55,762 bases of DNA from Caballeronia humi (GTDB lineage Bacteria; Pseudomonadota; Gammaproteobacteria; Burkholderiales; Burkholderiaceae), in NCBI RefSeq assembly GCF_001544475.1, contig NZ_FCNW02000039.1, forward strand, positions 1-55,762, read 5' to 3'. The position numbers were made by a program, and so were the translations under genes. Position 1 is the first letter of the stretch, and every line of letters begins with the position of its first letter. The notes below the pieces were generated by a model. It saw only the letters and a program-made list of their open reading frames with translations. It was not told where the DNA came from and made no database searches. Shown in pieces: positions 16,136 through 24,708 of this stretch.

Positions 16136-17083
16136 ATGACCACGAAAGTATTTGTCGACGGACAGGAAGGCACCACCGGCCTGAAGATTTTTGAATATCT
16201 GTCGGAGCGGCGGGACATCGAGGTGTTGCGCATCGACGAAGCGAAGCGCAAGGACGTCGAAGAGCGCCGGCGTCTGATCAACGCGTCGGACGTGACGTTC
16301 CTGTGCCTGCCCGACGTGGCGTCGCGCGAATCGGTGTCGCTCGTCGAGAACGACAATACGTGCGTGATCGACGCGAGCACCGCGTTCCGCACGCAGGACG
16401 ACTGGGCGTACGGCCTTCCGGAATTGACCCGCGCCCAGCGCGAACGGCTGCGCACGGCCAAGCGCATCGCGGTGCCGGGGTGCCATGCGTCGGCGTTCGT
16501 GCTGTCGATGCAGCCGCTGGTGGCAGGCGGCCTCGTCCCCGCCGACTTCGACGCGCACGCGTACTCGATCACGGGCTACAGCGGCGGCGGCAAGAAAATG
16601 ATCGCGGATTACGAAGCGGGCGGCGACGCGAAGCTCACGAGCCCGCGTCCGTATGCGCTTGGGTTGACGCACAAGCATCTGCCGGAGATGGCGGTGCGCT
16701 CGGGGCTGAAAAGCGCGCCGATCTTCACGCCGATCGTCGGCAACTTCCTGAAGGGGCTGGCGGTCACGACCTATTTCTCGCCGAATCAGCTCGCGCGCGC
16801 CGCCAAGCCGCAGGACGTGCAATCGATGCTCGCCGAATACTACGCGAACGAGCCGTTCATCCGCGTGCTGCCGTTCAACGCGGGAAGCAATCTCGACGAC
16901 GGTTTCTTCGATGTGCAGGCGTGCAACGACACAAATCGCGTCGATATCTTCGTGTTCGGCAACGACGAGCGCTTCGTGACCGTGGCGCGGCTGGACAATC
17001 TGGGCAAGGGCGCCTCGGGCGCGGCGATCCAGTGCATGAATCTGCACATCGGCGCGGATGAAGAGGCGGGGTTGAAGCGGTAA
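16136..17083 (+). CDS. argC: N-acetyl-gamma-glutamyl-phosphate reductase, type 2 (short)
   Basis: 315 aa from the ATG at 16136; the longer frame from 16040 is rejected because MTTKVFVDGQEGTTGLKIFE is the normal family start. It reduces N-acetylglutamyl phosphate to the semialdehyde with NADPH in arginine synthesis. The NADP loop DGQEGTTG is at residues 9-16. The catalytic cysteine lies in VAVPGCHASAF-type sequence near residue 117, and SITGYSGGGKKMI follows. The length fits the short type 2 class rather than the 340-residue type 1. A terminator follows at 17115. Confidence 0.93.
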   Translation: MTTKVFVDGQEGTTGLKIFEYLSERRDIEVLRIDEAKRKDVEERRRLINASDVTFLCLPDVASRESVSLVENDNTCVIDASTAFRTQDDWAYGLPELTRAQRERLRTAKRIAVPGCHASAFVLSMQPLVAGGLVPADFDAHAYSITGYSGGGKKMIADYEAGGDAKLTSPRPYALGLTHKHLPEMAVRSGLKSAPIFTPIVGNFLKGLAVTTYFSPNQLARAAKPQDVQSMLAEYYANEPFIRVLPFNAGSNLDDGFFDVQACNDTNRVDIFVFGNDERFVTVARLDNLGKGASGAAIQCMNLHIGADEEAGLKR

Positions 17084-17114
17084 GAACCGCGCAGGCGCGA
17101 TTGCTTCGACCGCC

Positions 17115-17147
17115 AAGCCGATTCGCTGAAAAGCGCATCGGCTTTTT
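17115..17147 (+). terminator. Terminator after argC
   Basis: AAGCCGAT (17115-17122) pairs with ATCGGCTT (17137-17144), and an inner CGCT/AGCG pair extends the stem. The right arm runs into TTTTT. Confidence 0.7.
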
Positions 17148-17185
17148 CTTTCGCCGAAAGGCGCAAGAAGCTGCAGTCGAAAAAA

Positions 17186-17207
17186 AACCCGCCTGCGAGG
17201 GCGGGTT
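17186..17207 (-). terminator. Terminator of the leftward receiver operon
   Basis: AACCCGCC (17186-17193) pairs with GGCGGGTT (17200-17207). On the minus strand the hairpin is followed by a run of seven T. It lies about 105 bases beyond the stop of the gene at 17312. Confidence 0.7.
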
Positions 17208-17311
17208 GAATCCATATCAGTGGAGACATGGAGGAGACAAGAACGACTGTACCAAAATCATTGGTGCGCCGCAACATCGTGCGACGTTCTGTCTCGCTCC
17301 TGCAACGTCAG

Positions 17312-17677
17312 CTACGGTTGTGTCATGGACAAGATGAAGCCCAACTGATCCGCCGACACCGGCTTGACGAGATGAACGTCGAAACCGGCGTCCTGCGTCA
17401 TTTCGTGATGCTGCGGCTGGCCCCATCCTGTCAGCGCGACGATCAACAGCGAGCGTCCATTCGGCAAGGTCCGCAACGCGCGCGCCGCCTCGAGCCCGTT
17501 CATCTGCGGCATGCCGAGGTCGAGGATCACGACCTCCGGCGCGAATTGCTGCGCAACATCGACGGCCTGCGAACCGTTTGCCGCGAGCGCCACCTCGTAG
17601 CCCATTCCGTTGAGCAGGTTCGACAACCCGATCAGGGAGTCGTCGTCATCGTCGGCGATCAGGATGCGTTTGGTCAC
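17312..17677 (-). CDS. Stand-alone CheY-like receiver protein
   Basis: 121 aa, a receiver domain only. The acidic cluster ILIADDDDDS is at residues 5-14. The phosphoacceptor is the Asp in VVILDLGMPQMNG. A Thr in IVALTGWG and the Lys in VHLVKPVSADQL complete the active site. With no output domain it must act through protein contact, as a phosphorelay or a regulator of a kinase. It starts 7 bases after the stop of the exported-protein gene at 17685, so the two form an operon. It resembles the receiver at 28324. Confidence 0.87.
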   Translation of the reverse strand: MTKRILIADDDDDSLIGLSNLLNGMGYEVALAANGSQAVDVAQQFAPEVVILDLGMPQMNGLEAARALRTLPNGRSLLIVALTGWGQPQHHEMTQDAGFDVHLVKPVSADQLGFILSMTQP

Positions 17678-17684
17678 GGCAGTC

Positions 17685-18116
17685 TCACTTGTTGCCCGAT
17701 ATCACGAGCTTTAGCTTGTTGGCGCCCGCCGTCGTCGCGACGATCTGAGTGCGCTGGCCGCGCGCGCCCAGATAGAAGTGCTGGCGGGAAGGAGAATTCT
17801 GGTCGTGGGTGGCGTCGGGCAGGCAGGACGCGATGTCGGCCGCGACGCCCTGCAGTGCATCCACGGTCGATCCGCTGTGCGACGTCCACACGCATTGGTA
17901 GCTGCCGTGTGACGACGCGCATTTGGCGTCGTCGCCATGAGGGAGCGCGACGGCGCGGCCGTCGTCAGGCGTAAGCGAGGAAAATCCGGGCGCCGCCGCG
18001 ACGATGTGCTTGAGCGCGTCGCAGGGCGTGGGTGTGTCGTCGGCGAAGGCGGGGAGCCCGACGCAAAGCAGAAGCGCGGCTATGGCTGAGGCGACCGCTC
18101 GTCCTAAAGCAAACAT
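17685..18116 (-). CDS. Exported protein of unknown function
   Basis: 143 aa from ATG 18116, chosen because GGGAGG lies just upstream; the frame continues to 18275 without support. Residues 1-25 form a signal peptide (FALGRAVASAIAALLLCVG, cleavage likely after PAFA). The mature protein has three cysteines, in PCDAL, KCASSHGSYQCVW and ASCLPD contexts (four in all counting both in the second), suggesting periplasmic disulfides. The end is basic (TAGANKLKLVISGNK). No known domain is recognised. It is the first gene of a pair with a CheY-like receiver. Confidence 0.6.
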   Translation of the reverse strand: MFALGRAVASAIAALLLCVGLPAFADDTPTPCDALKHIVAAAPGFSSLTPDDGRAVALPHGDDAKCASSHGSYQCVWTSHSGSTVDALQGVAADIASCLPDATHDQNSPSRQHFYLGARGQRTQIVATTAGANKLKLVISGNK

Positions 18117-18336
18117 GTGGCGCCTCCCTTTGTCGCTATTCTTCTTCGATCGACGCAAGACGTTGTTCGAAGGGCACTGTGCACCCGGATTCCGCGTACG
18201 TATGTTCGAAAGCGAATGAAACACATCATCTAGTAGCAAGACACGATCCACGAGAGAATTCGTCGGACGTTTCACGATTCACGTCGATATCGCGGATTTT
18301 TCACACAAATTGCGACGAGCTCTGTTTCGAGACGCA

Positions 18337-18960
18337 TCAATGCCGCACCAGCGCCATCATCGCTCCGAAGCCGACGAAAATGCCGCCCGTCAGCCGGTTG
18401 AACGCCTTCGCGACATTCCCGCTCTTCAGCTTCGCGCCGATCCGCGTGCCGAGTGCCGCGTAAATCAGATACCAGCTCACTTCGATCACAGCGAACGTCG
18501 CGACGAGCACGCCAAATTGCGGCAGCGTCGGACGGGTCGCATCGATGAATTGGGGGAGAAGCGCGGCGGCGAACACGATCGACTTCGGATTGCTGCTCGC
18601 GATCAGGAAGCCGTTGCGGAAGAGCGCAAGGCTGCCGGTGTTCTCCGTGGCCGGGATGTCGACTTCGGCTTCAGACACTTTCGCCCGCCAGCTTTTCACG
18701 CCGAGCCAGACCAGATACGCAGCGCCAGCGAACCGCAGCGTGTCGAACATCGCGGGCCACGCTTCCAGAAAGACACCGAGCCCCGCCGCCGATACCGAGA
18801 ACATCAGGATCAACGCCGATAAGCAGCCCGCCATCGTCGCACTGGAGCGCCGCAATCCGTGGCGCGCGCCGTGCGTCATGACCAGCAGCATGTTCGGCCC
18901 GGGGATCGCGGACAGGACGAATACGGTGGCGACAAAAAGCGACCAGATATGCAGATTCAT
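18337..18960 (-). CDS. LysE/RhtB family amino acid exporter
   Basis: 207 aa, the usual family length, with about six hydrophobic helices. The diagnostic N-terminal motif AIPGPNMLLVMTHGARHGLR is present, as is NPKSIVFAAALLPQF in the middle. Such proteins export amino acids or homoserine-lactone-like compounds across the inner membrane. The substrate is not evident. No LysR-type regulator adjoins it. Confidence 0.9.
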   Translation of the reverse strand: MNLHIWSLFVATVFVLSAIPGPNMLLVMTHGARHGLRRSSATMAGCLSALILMFSVSAAGLGVFLEAWPAMFDTLRFAGAAYLVWLGVKSWRAKVSEAEVDIPATENTGSLALFRNGFLIASSNPKSIVFAAALLPQFIDATRPTLPQFGVLVATFAVIEVSWYLIYAALGTRIGAKLKSGNVAKAFNRLTGGIFVGFGAMMALVRH

Positions 18961-19042
18961 CGCGGCGGACTATTTTTGAGATAGGACCGGATTATGCCGT
19001 CTGCAGACGCAGTCGCCTATTCATTCCACGTTTATTGACAAT

Positions 19043-19915
19043 TCAGCGCCCTGCCCGGCGCGCCGCGACTTCGCCGAGCACCGCGAAATCCTTATCGCCG
19101 CCGCCGTGCGCGACGGCATCGATCAGGCTGTCGCGCACGAGGCTCGCGATCGGCAACGGCGTATCGACGGCTTCGGCCGCCGCCATCGCGAGCCGCACGT
19201 CCTTCAGCCCCAGCCGCGCCTTGAAGAGCGCCGGCTCGTAGCGGCGCTCCGCGATCATCTTCCCGTAGCCTTGATACACCGGCCCCGGAAACAGCGTGTT
19301 CGTGATGATGTCGAGGAACGCGTGTGTTTCGATGCCGTGGCCCGAGACCAGCGCCGCCGCCTCGCCGAACGTCTCGATCGCCGATGCCAGCATGAAATTC
19401 GCCGCCAGTTTCAGCACGTTCGCGTGCTGCGGATTCGTGCCGACGCGCCACGTCTTCTGGCCGATCGCGTCGAGGACAGGCTGCACGCGGTCGATCGCGT
19501 CGTCGGCGCCGGCGGCGAGGATGTTGAGCTTGCCCGCCGCCGCGACGTCCGGCCGGCCGAGCACCGGCGCCGCCACATAAGCGACGCCGTGTTGCGCGTG
19601 CAACTCGGTGAGTTCGGCGGCGAGCGCGGCGGAGATCGTCGCCATGTTGACGTGGACAAGGCCCTTCGGCGCGTGCTTCAGCAGGCCACCGTCGATCAGG
19701 ACCGAGCGCAATGCGACGTCGTCGGCGAGCATCGAAAAGGCGGCGTCACCGGAAAACGCCTGCTCCGGTGTATCGACGACCGACGCGCCCAGATCCGCCA
19801 GCGCCTTCGTGCGCGCGGCCGAGCGGTTCCAGACGCGCACCGTGTGCCCCGCCTTCAGCGCATTGCCCGCTATCGCGCTGCCCATTTCGCCCAGTCCGAT
19901 GAAACCGATGTCCAT
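19043..19915 (-). CDS. NAD(P)-dependent beta-hydroxyacid dehydrogenase (3-hydroxyisobutyrate dehydrogenase family)
   Basis: 290 aa from the ATG at 19915, with AAAGGAG a few bases upstream. The Rossmann loop IGFIGLGEMGSAIAGNALKA opens the protein. The catalytic-lysine helix is NVLKLAANFMLASAIETFGEA near residues 165-185, and the substrate region VYVAAPVLGRPDVAAAGKL matches the family. It should reduce or oxidise a short 3-hydroxy acid or a semialdehyde; glyoxylate/succinic semialdehyde reductase is as likely as 3-hydroxyisobutyrate dehydrogenase. No valine-degradation genes are near. Confidence 0.86.
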   Translation of the reverse strand: MDIGFIGLGEMGSAIAGNALKAGHTVRVWNRSAARTKALADLGASVVDTPEQAFSGDAAFSMLADDVALRSVLIDGGLLKHAPKGLVHVNMATISAALAAELTELHAQHGVAYVAAPVLGRPDVAAAGKLNILAAGADDAIDRVQPVLDAIGQKTWRVGTNPQHANVLKLAANFMLASAIETFGEAAALVSGHGIETHAFLDIITNTLFPGPVYQGYGKMIAERRYEPALFKARLGLKDVRLAMAAAEAVDTPLPIASLVRDSLIDAVAHGGGDKDFAVLGEVAARRAGR

Positions 19916-20004
19916 GCCATGCTCCTTTCAATGAAGAAAATGCCGGAGCCAGTAGATCACATCGACCTGAAGCATGCAGCGCCGGGCGATGCGATACTCG
20001 TTAC

Positions 20005-20766
20005 ATGGTTCACGCACACTTTCGTTTCCACCACGAACTGAACGAATTCCTCGCGCGACCGCAACGCGAGAAGGCGTTCGTTTGCGCGTGCGCGAAGGGA
20101 TCGTCGACGAAGCACATGATCGAGGCGCTCGGCGTGCCGCACACGGAAGTCGAGTTGATCCTGCGGAACGGCGAGCCGGCCGGGTTTGACGCGCCGATCG
20201 CCGACGGCGATTCGATCGGCGTCTATCCGAAGCACGCGGCGCCGCGCGGCATGGAAACCGGGGCGCTGCTGCTCAGGCCGCCGTTGCGCGGCGCCGGATT
20301 GCGCTTCATCGCAGATGCGCATCTCGGCGCGCTCGCGCAACTGCTGCGGCTCGCGGGCTTCGACACCCGCTACGACAACAACTTCCCCGACGATGAAATC
20401 GAACAACTCGCGCTCGACGAGCATCGCGTCGTGCTCACGCGCGATCGCGAATTGCTGAAGCGCCGCAGCGTCGTGCACGGCTGTTACGTGCGCGCGCTGC
20501 AAGGCGATGCGCAGTATCGCGAAATCGCCGACCGGCTGAATCTCGCGCCGCATGTGCGCGCGTTTCGGCTTTGTTTGATGTGCAACGCGCCGCTCCGTCC
20601 GGCGCATCCGCACGATCTCGACGGCCGCGTGCCCGAAGGCGTGCGCGAGCGGCACACGCGCTTCGTGACGTGCGACGTCTGCCGCCGCGTCTTCTGGGAA
20701 GGGACGCACTGGAAGCGCATGCGCGAGCGCATCGACGCCCTCGCCGACGCGAGCAGACCCGCGTAA
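20005..20766 (+). CDS. Ubiquitin-like / Mut7-C RNase (PIN-like) domain protein
   Basis: 253 aa with two parts. Residues about 1-90 form a ThiS/ubiquitin-like beta-grasp region (ELILRNGEPAGFDAPIADGD, SIGVYPKHA). Residues about 95-245 are a Mut7-C domain: RFIADAHLGALAQLLRLAGFDT, the acidic positions of a PIN-like nuclease in FPDDEIEQLA and VVLTRDRELLKRR, then a zinc-ribbon formed by CLMCN and CDVCRRVFWEGTHW. This Ub-Mut7C fusion is known in bacteria but has no clear substrate. It is divergent from the dehydrogenase gene with 89 bases between starts. Confidence 0.85.
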   Translation: MVHAHFRFHHELNEFLARPQREKAFVCACAKGSSTKHMIEALGVPHTEVELILRNGEPAGFDAPIADGDSIGVYPKHAAPRGMETGALLLRPPLRGAGLRFIADAHLGALAQLLRLAGFDTRYDNNFPDDEIEQLALDEHRVVLTRDRELLKRRSVVHGCYVRALQGDAQYREIADRLNLAPHVRAFRLCLMCNAPLRPAHPHDLDGRVPEGVRERHTRFVTCDVCRRVFWEGTHWKRMRERIDALADASRPA

Positions 20767-20835
20767 CGGCTAGACCGCGAGAATAAGCTCGTACAATACG
20801 CGGCTTCCCTTCCACCCCAAACCCCGGAGCTTCTT

Positions 20836-21108
20836 GTGAAGAAATTCGACCTCGAAAAAAACAAGGCGCTCAAGCTCGCCAACGATCTGAAGCAGAGCAG
20901 CGCCGCGCGTATCGGCCAGGCAGGCGCGCAGCCGAAGCTTGACCGCCGCGAACAGCGCAAGCTCGATCAGGAAAAAGGTCTCGTGCCGTTCGCCTGCAAG
21001 CTCGACGCATCGCTCGTCAAGCAATTGCAGGAACGCGCCGCCGCGCACGAAGGCGGCATGACCGAAGCGCTCGCCGAACTGCTGATCGTAGCCGGGCTGA
21101 CGCGGTAA
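20836..21108 (+). CDS. Small conserved-looking helical protein of unknown function
   Basis: 90 aa, starting with GTG (gtgaagaaattc) and CCGGAG upstream. It is rich in Lys, Gln, Leu and Ala and is likely all-helical: a basic N-terminal half (KKFDLEKNKALKLANDLKQ, RREQRKLDQEKG) and a C-terminal half LVKQLQERAAAHEGGMTEAL that resembles a ribbon-helix-helix tail. No signal peptide. It lies 69 bases after the Mut7-C gene on the same strand. The function is not recognised; codon usage fits a real gene. Confidence 0.65.
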   Translation: MKKFDLEKNKALKLANDLKQSSAARIGQAGAQPKLDRREQRKLDQEKGLVPFACKLDASLVKQLQERAAAHEGGMTEALAELLIVAGLTR

Positions 21109-21114
21109 GGCTCG

Positions 21115-21426
21115 CTAAACGCTGCCTTCCTGTTCGATCACCAGAATGCGCGCCTCGCCGACCGGCTCGGCGTAGTGCTCGTCGCCGGCCTGCGCGTGGA
21201 CGATATCGCCGGCCTTGAGCATCAGCGTTTCCTCGCGGCCGTCGCGTCGCACGTGCATCTTCACCTCGCCGTGCATTACGGCGAAAACTTCCTCGCCGTC
21301 GTTGACGTGCCATTTGTACGGCTTGTCCGTCCAGTGAAGGCGGCACGAGATGCCGTTCATCACGCAGACGTCGAGCGCGCCCCACGCGCGTTCAGCCGTG
21401 AAATTCTCGCTTTCGATGACTTTCAT
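21115..21426 (-). CDS. Cupin domain protein
   Basis: 103 aa, a single small beta-barrel cupin. The first motif is KWHVNDGEEVFAVMHGEVKM; its metal ligands would be His and Glu there. The second is LKAGDIVHAQAGDEHYAEPVG. The start of the protein (FTAERAWGALDVCVMNGI) has no signal. It is 15 bases downstream of the MFS gene at 21442 on the same strand, so they are probably co-transcribed, and the cupin may process what the carrier imports. Confidence 0.83.
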   Translation of the reverse strand: MKVIESENFTAERAWGALDVCVMNGISCRLHWTDKPYKWHVNDGEEVFAVMHGEVKMHVRRDGREETLMLKAGDIVHAQAGDEHYAEPVGEARILVIEQEGSV

Positions 21427-21441
21427 GTTCCAGTCCGTTGA

Positions 21442-22749
21442 CTATCGGCTCAGTTGCCGCGCTTCGTCGACATCGGCGGGGCGCGTCGCCGGAATGCACG
21501 CCACCGCGATCAGCGACAGCGCGATTCCCGCCATCACGTAGAGCGCCGGCGCGAGCTGCGAGCCGGTCGAGCGGATGAGCCACGTTACGATGAACTGCCC
21601 GAAGCCGCCGAAAAGCATCACCGCGATGTTGTACGCGAGCGATAAACCCGTCGAGCGAATATGCGCCGGAAAAAGCTCCGCGATCAGCGCGCCGAACGGG
21701 CCGTAATAGCCGGATAGCGCAATCGACAGCAGCGCCTGCACGACAATGAGCCGCATCATGCTCGGCTCGGCCGCGAGCCACGCGAAGAGCGGATAGATGA
21801 TCACGAGCGTGATCAGGAGCGACCACAGCGTCAACCCCTTCCTGCCGATGCGATCGGACCACGCGCCCGCGACGGGCGAAAGCACCGTCAGCAACAGATT
21901 CCCGACGATCAGCGCCGTGAACGACTGCCCGAACGGCAGCCCGAGTTGCTTGACCGCAAACGTCGGCAGATAGCCGATCAGCACGTAGACCGTCACCGTC
22001 AGCGCGATCACCGAGCCGAGCCCGCATAGCACTTCGCGGCTGTGTTCGCGAAAAACTTCGCCGAGCGTCGCGCGGCGGGCGGTTTTCTTCGCGTGCAGGA
22101 AGGCTTCCGTGTCCATCATGTTGCGCCGGATGTAGAAACCGACCGGCCCGATCACCAGCCCGAGAATGAACGGCACGCGCCAGCCCCATGAATGCAGCGC
22201 CTCGGGCGACATCCCGCGCGAGATCGCGGCACCGACTACCGCGCCGAGCAGCAGCGCGGCCGCCTGGCTCGCCATCTGGAAGCTGCCGTAGAAACCGCGC
22301 TTTGAAAACGGCGCGGCTTCGATGAGGAGCGCGGTCGAACTGCCGAACTCTCCGCCCGCCGAGAAGCCCTGCAACAGCCGCGCGAACACGATGATGAGCG
22401 GCGCGCCGAGGCCGATCGCCGAATAGGGCGGCGCGATCGCAAGCAGAAAGATGCCGAGCGTCATCAGCCCGATGACGAGAGTCAGCGCCGCCTTGCGCCC
22501 CGCGCGATCGGCATAGAGCCCGAGGACGATGCCGCCCACCGGCCGCATCACGAAGGCCACGCCGAAGGTCGCCGTGGTGAGGAGAATCGAGGCGTAGTCG
22601 CTGGTGCTCGGGAAGAATAGCTGCGCGATCACGACCGTCATGAAGCCGAACACCGTGAAGTCATACCATTCGAGCGCGTTGCCGATCACGGCGGCCGCGA
22701 CGGCGCGCGTGTTCGGTGGCCTGACAGTCTTTCGATTCACAGTTGCCAT
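21442..22749 (-). CDS. MFS transporter, metabolite:H+ symporter (MHS) family
   Basis: 435 aa with about 12 membrane helices. The hallmark GNALEWYDFTVFGFM opens helix 1. The loop GLYADRAGRKAALT and the motif FSAGGEFGSSTALLIE identify the MHS group (ProP, ShiA, KgtP relatives). These carriers take up organic acids, osmolytes or shikimate-like compounds; the substrate is unknown here. A cupin gene lies 15 bases downstream and is likely in the same transcript. Confidence 0.88.
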   Translation of the reverse strand: MATVNRKTVRPPNTRAVAAAVIGNALEWYDFTVFGFMTVVIAQLFFPSTSDYASILLTTATFGVAFVMRPVGGIVLGLYADRAGRKAALTLVIGLMTLGIFLLAIAPPYSAIGLGAPLIIVFARLLQGFSAGGEFGSSTALLIEAAPFSKRGFYGSFQMASQAAALLLGAVVGAAISRGMSPEALHSWGWRVPFILGLVIGPVGFYIRRNMMDTEAFLHAKKTARRATLGEVFREHSREVLCGLGSVIALTVTVYVLIGYLPTFAVKQLGLPFGQSFTALIVGNLLLTVLSPVAGAWSDRIGRKGLTLWSLLITLVIIYPLFAWLAAEPSMMRLIVVQALLSIALSGYYGPFGALIAELFPAHIRSTGLSLAYNIAVMLFGGFGQFIVTWLIRSTGSQLAPALYVMAGIALSLIAVACIPATRPADVDEARQLSR

Positions 22750-22874
22750 GAATGCTCCCGCCCTTCGGGCGCCGTGCCTCGGTTGGATCGTCCATCAGCC
22801 GCGAATCCGGCGCTCGACGGATTTATGCCTTGGCGAGTGTAATTACGGCGCGCATCGTTATCAAGCAATGAAAA

Positions 22875-22905
22875 AAGCGCGCTCGACCGTCAGGTCGGCG
22901 CGCTT
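22875..22905. terminator. Hairpin terminator between MFS promoter region and HiPIP gene
   Basis: AAGCGCGC (22875-22882) with CGACC after one unpaired base pairs with GGTCG and GCGCGCTT (ending 22905). It is flanked by A and T runs. It best serves the leftward HiPIP gene. Confidence 0.65.
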
Positions 22906-22983
22906 CTTTTCTCTCAGGCCGGCTTTTGGAGAAACCGTGTCTTTCGGGCCCCGGCGGATCGCCGCGGGTCAGGGCCCTCTGCT

Positions 22984-23298
22984 TCAGGCTTTCTTGTTGT
23001 AGGCGCTGCACCAGCCCTTCGAGGCGACCTGCTTATTGGCGAACATCGGGCACGGCGCCCAGGCGTCGGCCGCTTTGCCCTGATAGAACGAGCAGTTGCC
23101 GCAATCCTGGCCGGCGACGAATTTCGTGTACTTGGCTTTGTCCACCTTGCTGGCGTCGTGCTTGTAGCCGAGTGCCTGCGCGGTCGGATCGCTTTCCTCG
23201 ACCTTGGCGGCATCGGCGGCGAAGGCGGTGCGGCTCAGTGCCAGCGTCGAGGCCACGCCGATGCTCGATATGAGAAACGTACGACGGGATGTCTTCAT
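22984..23298 (-). CDS. High-potential iron-sulfur protein (HiPIP)
   Basis: 104 aa from ATG 23298, supported by GGAGCGAG upstream. A twin-arginine-like signal (MKTSRRTFLISSIGVA) ends near AFA, so the folded cluster protein is exported to the periplasm. The four cluster ligands are visible: the two Cys of DCGNCSFY, then APCPMF, then GWCSAY. HiPIPs carry one electron at high potential, for example between the bc1 complex and a periplasmic oxidase. No partner gene is adjacent. The frame extends upstream to 23391 without support. Confidence 0.93.
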   Translation of the reverse strand: MKTSRRTFLISSIGVASTLALSRTAFAADAAKVEESDPTAQALGYKHDASKVDKAKYTKFVAGQDCGNCSFYQGKAADAWAPCPMFANKQVASKGWCSAYNKKA

Positions 23299-23417
23299 GA
23301 TGACTCGCTCCATGTATTGGGGGGACGACGCGCCGTTCTGACGACGGCGATACCCCAGCATATCAACCGGAAGCGGCCTCATGAAGCCCAAATGTCATAG
23401 ATAAAGGCGCCAACAAG

Positions 23418-24524
23418 TCAGGTGAGACGCATCATCTCGACGACGCGATCAGCGATCGCAAGCGACGCCGTCAGCCCCGGCGACTCGATGCCGAACAGGT
23501 TCACGAGCCCGCGCACGCCATGCGCGGACTTGCCCTGGATCATGAAGTCAGCGGCGGCCTGGCCGGGGCCGGAGAGCTTCGGGCGGATGCCCGCGTAGGC
23601 CGGTTGCAGCGCGCCGTCGGGCAGGCCTGGCCAGTACGCGCGGATCGCCGCGTAGAAGGCGTTCGCGCGCTGCGGATCGACGTCGTAGCTGATCGACTGC
23701 ACCCACTCGACGTCCGGCCCGAACTTCGCCTGCGCGCCGAGATCGATGGTGAGATGCACGCCGAGGCCGGCTTCGTTCGGCATCGGATAGATCAGGCGGT
23801 CGAAGGGCGCGCGGCCGCTCACGCTGAAATAGTTGCCCTTCGCGAAGTAGAGCGGCGGGACGTGGCGGTCGTCGAGGCCGCGGATCTTGCGCGCGATGTC
23901 GTTCGCGAAGAGGCCCGCGCTGTTGACGAGGTGCGTGGCGCGCAGGCGCGTCGGCGTGGCGCCGCCGGTATCGATGATGAAGCAGCCTTCGCGCGCGTCG
24001 ATCGCGGTAACGGGCGTGTGGAAGGCGATGTTCGCGCCGTCGCGCTCGGCGTCGCCTTGCAGCGCGAGCATGAACTGATGGCTGTCGACGATGCCGGTTT
24101 CCGGCGACCACACCGCCTCCACGCATCGCAATTGCGGCTCCATCGACATCGCCTCGGCGGCGCTCAAACGTTGCAGCCCGGTGACGTGATTCTCGATGCC
24201 TTTTTGCTCGATCGCCGCGAGTTGCGGCACCTGGTTGCGCGCGGTCGCGACGAGCAGCTTGCCGCAGCGCTGGTGCGGCACGCCGTGCGACTGACAAAAT
24301 TCGTAGAGCATCGCGCGGCCGCGCACGCAAAGCTCGGCCTTCAGCGACCCGCGCGGATAGTAAATGCCCGCGTGAATCACCTCGCTGTTGCGCGAACTCG
24401 TGCCGATCCCGACCCCTTCACCCGCCTCCAGCACCACGACTTCGCGGCCGCGCGCCGCGAGCGCCCGGGCGATCGCTAGTCCGACCACGCCCGCTCCAAT
24501 CACTACGCATTCGATCTGGTCCAT
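23418..24524 (-). CDS. FAD-dependent oxidoreductase, L-2-hydroxyglutarate dehydrogenase-like
   Basis: 368 aa. The N-terminal FAD dinucleotide loop CVVIGAGVVGLAIARALAAR is intact. It is followed by GIGTSSRNSEVIHAGIYYPR and SLKAELCVRGRAMLYEFC, the pattern of the LhgO/YgaF group of the DAO family. These flavoproteins oxidise L-2-hydroxyglutarate to 2-oxoglutarate, passing electrons to the quinone pool. The C-terminal part has PAYAGIRPKLSGPGQAAADF and GLVNLFGIESPGLTASLAIA. A related 2-hydroxyacid or glycine-type substrate cannot be excluded. Monocistronic in appearance. Confidence 0.85.
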   Translation of the reverse strand: MDQIECVVIGAGVVGLAIARALAARGREVVVLEAGEGVGIGTSSRNSEVIHAGIYYPRGSLKAELCVRGRAMLYEFCQSHGVPHQRCGKLLVATARNQVPQLAAIEQKGIENHVTGLQRLSAAEAMSMEPQLRCVEAVWSPETGIVDSHQFMLALQGDAERDGANIAFHTPVTAIDAREGCFIIDTGGATPTRLRATHLVNSAGLFANDIARKIRGLDDRHVPPLYFAKGNYFSVSGRAPFDRLIYPMPNEAGLGVHLTIDLGAQAKFGPDVEWVQSISYDVDPQRANAFYAAIRAYWPGLPDGALQPAYAGIRPKLSGPGQAAADFMIQGKSAHGVRGLVNLFGIESPGLTASLAIADRVVEMMRLT

Positions 24525-24657
24525 GTCTTTTCCGTCGCAGGTTCATCCAATGCATTCTACTTTCTGGACTATTGCGTGTTGCACAACAACCGCACATGAA
24601 TTAGATCGTTTTCTGCACTGATTTCAGAAAAGGCAAGAAATCGACTGTTTTGAGCCT

Positions 24658-24684
24658 GAAAAGCCGCCTTTCGACGGCCTTTTC
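24658..24684 (-). terminator. Hairpin downstream of the AAA+ ATPase gene
   Basis: GAAAAGCCG (24658-24666) pairs with CGG-C-CTTTTC (24675-24684), with one bulged base. It lies 25 bases beyond the stop of the leftward gene at 24709, and the arms supply T runs in both directions. Confidence 0.5.
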
Positions 24685-24708
24685 GGCAAGTTTTAAAACA
24701 ACGGGCTT

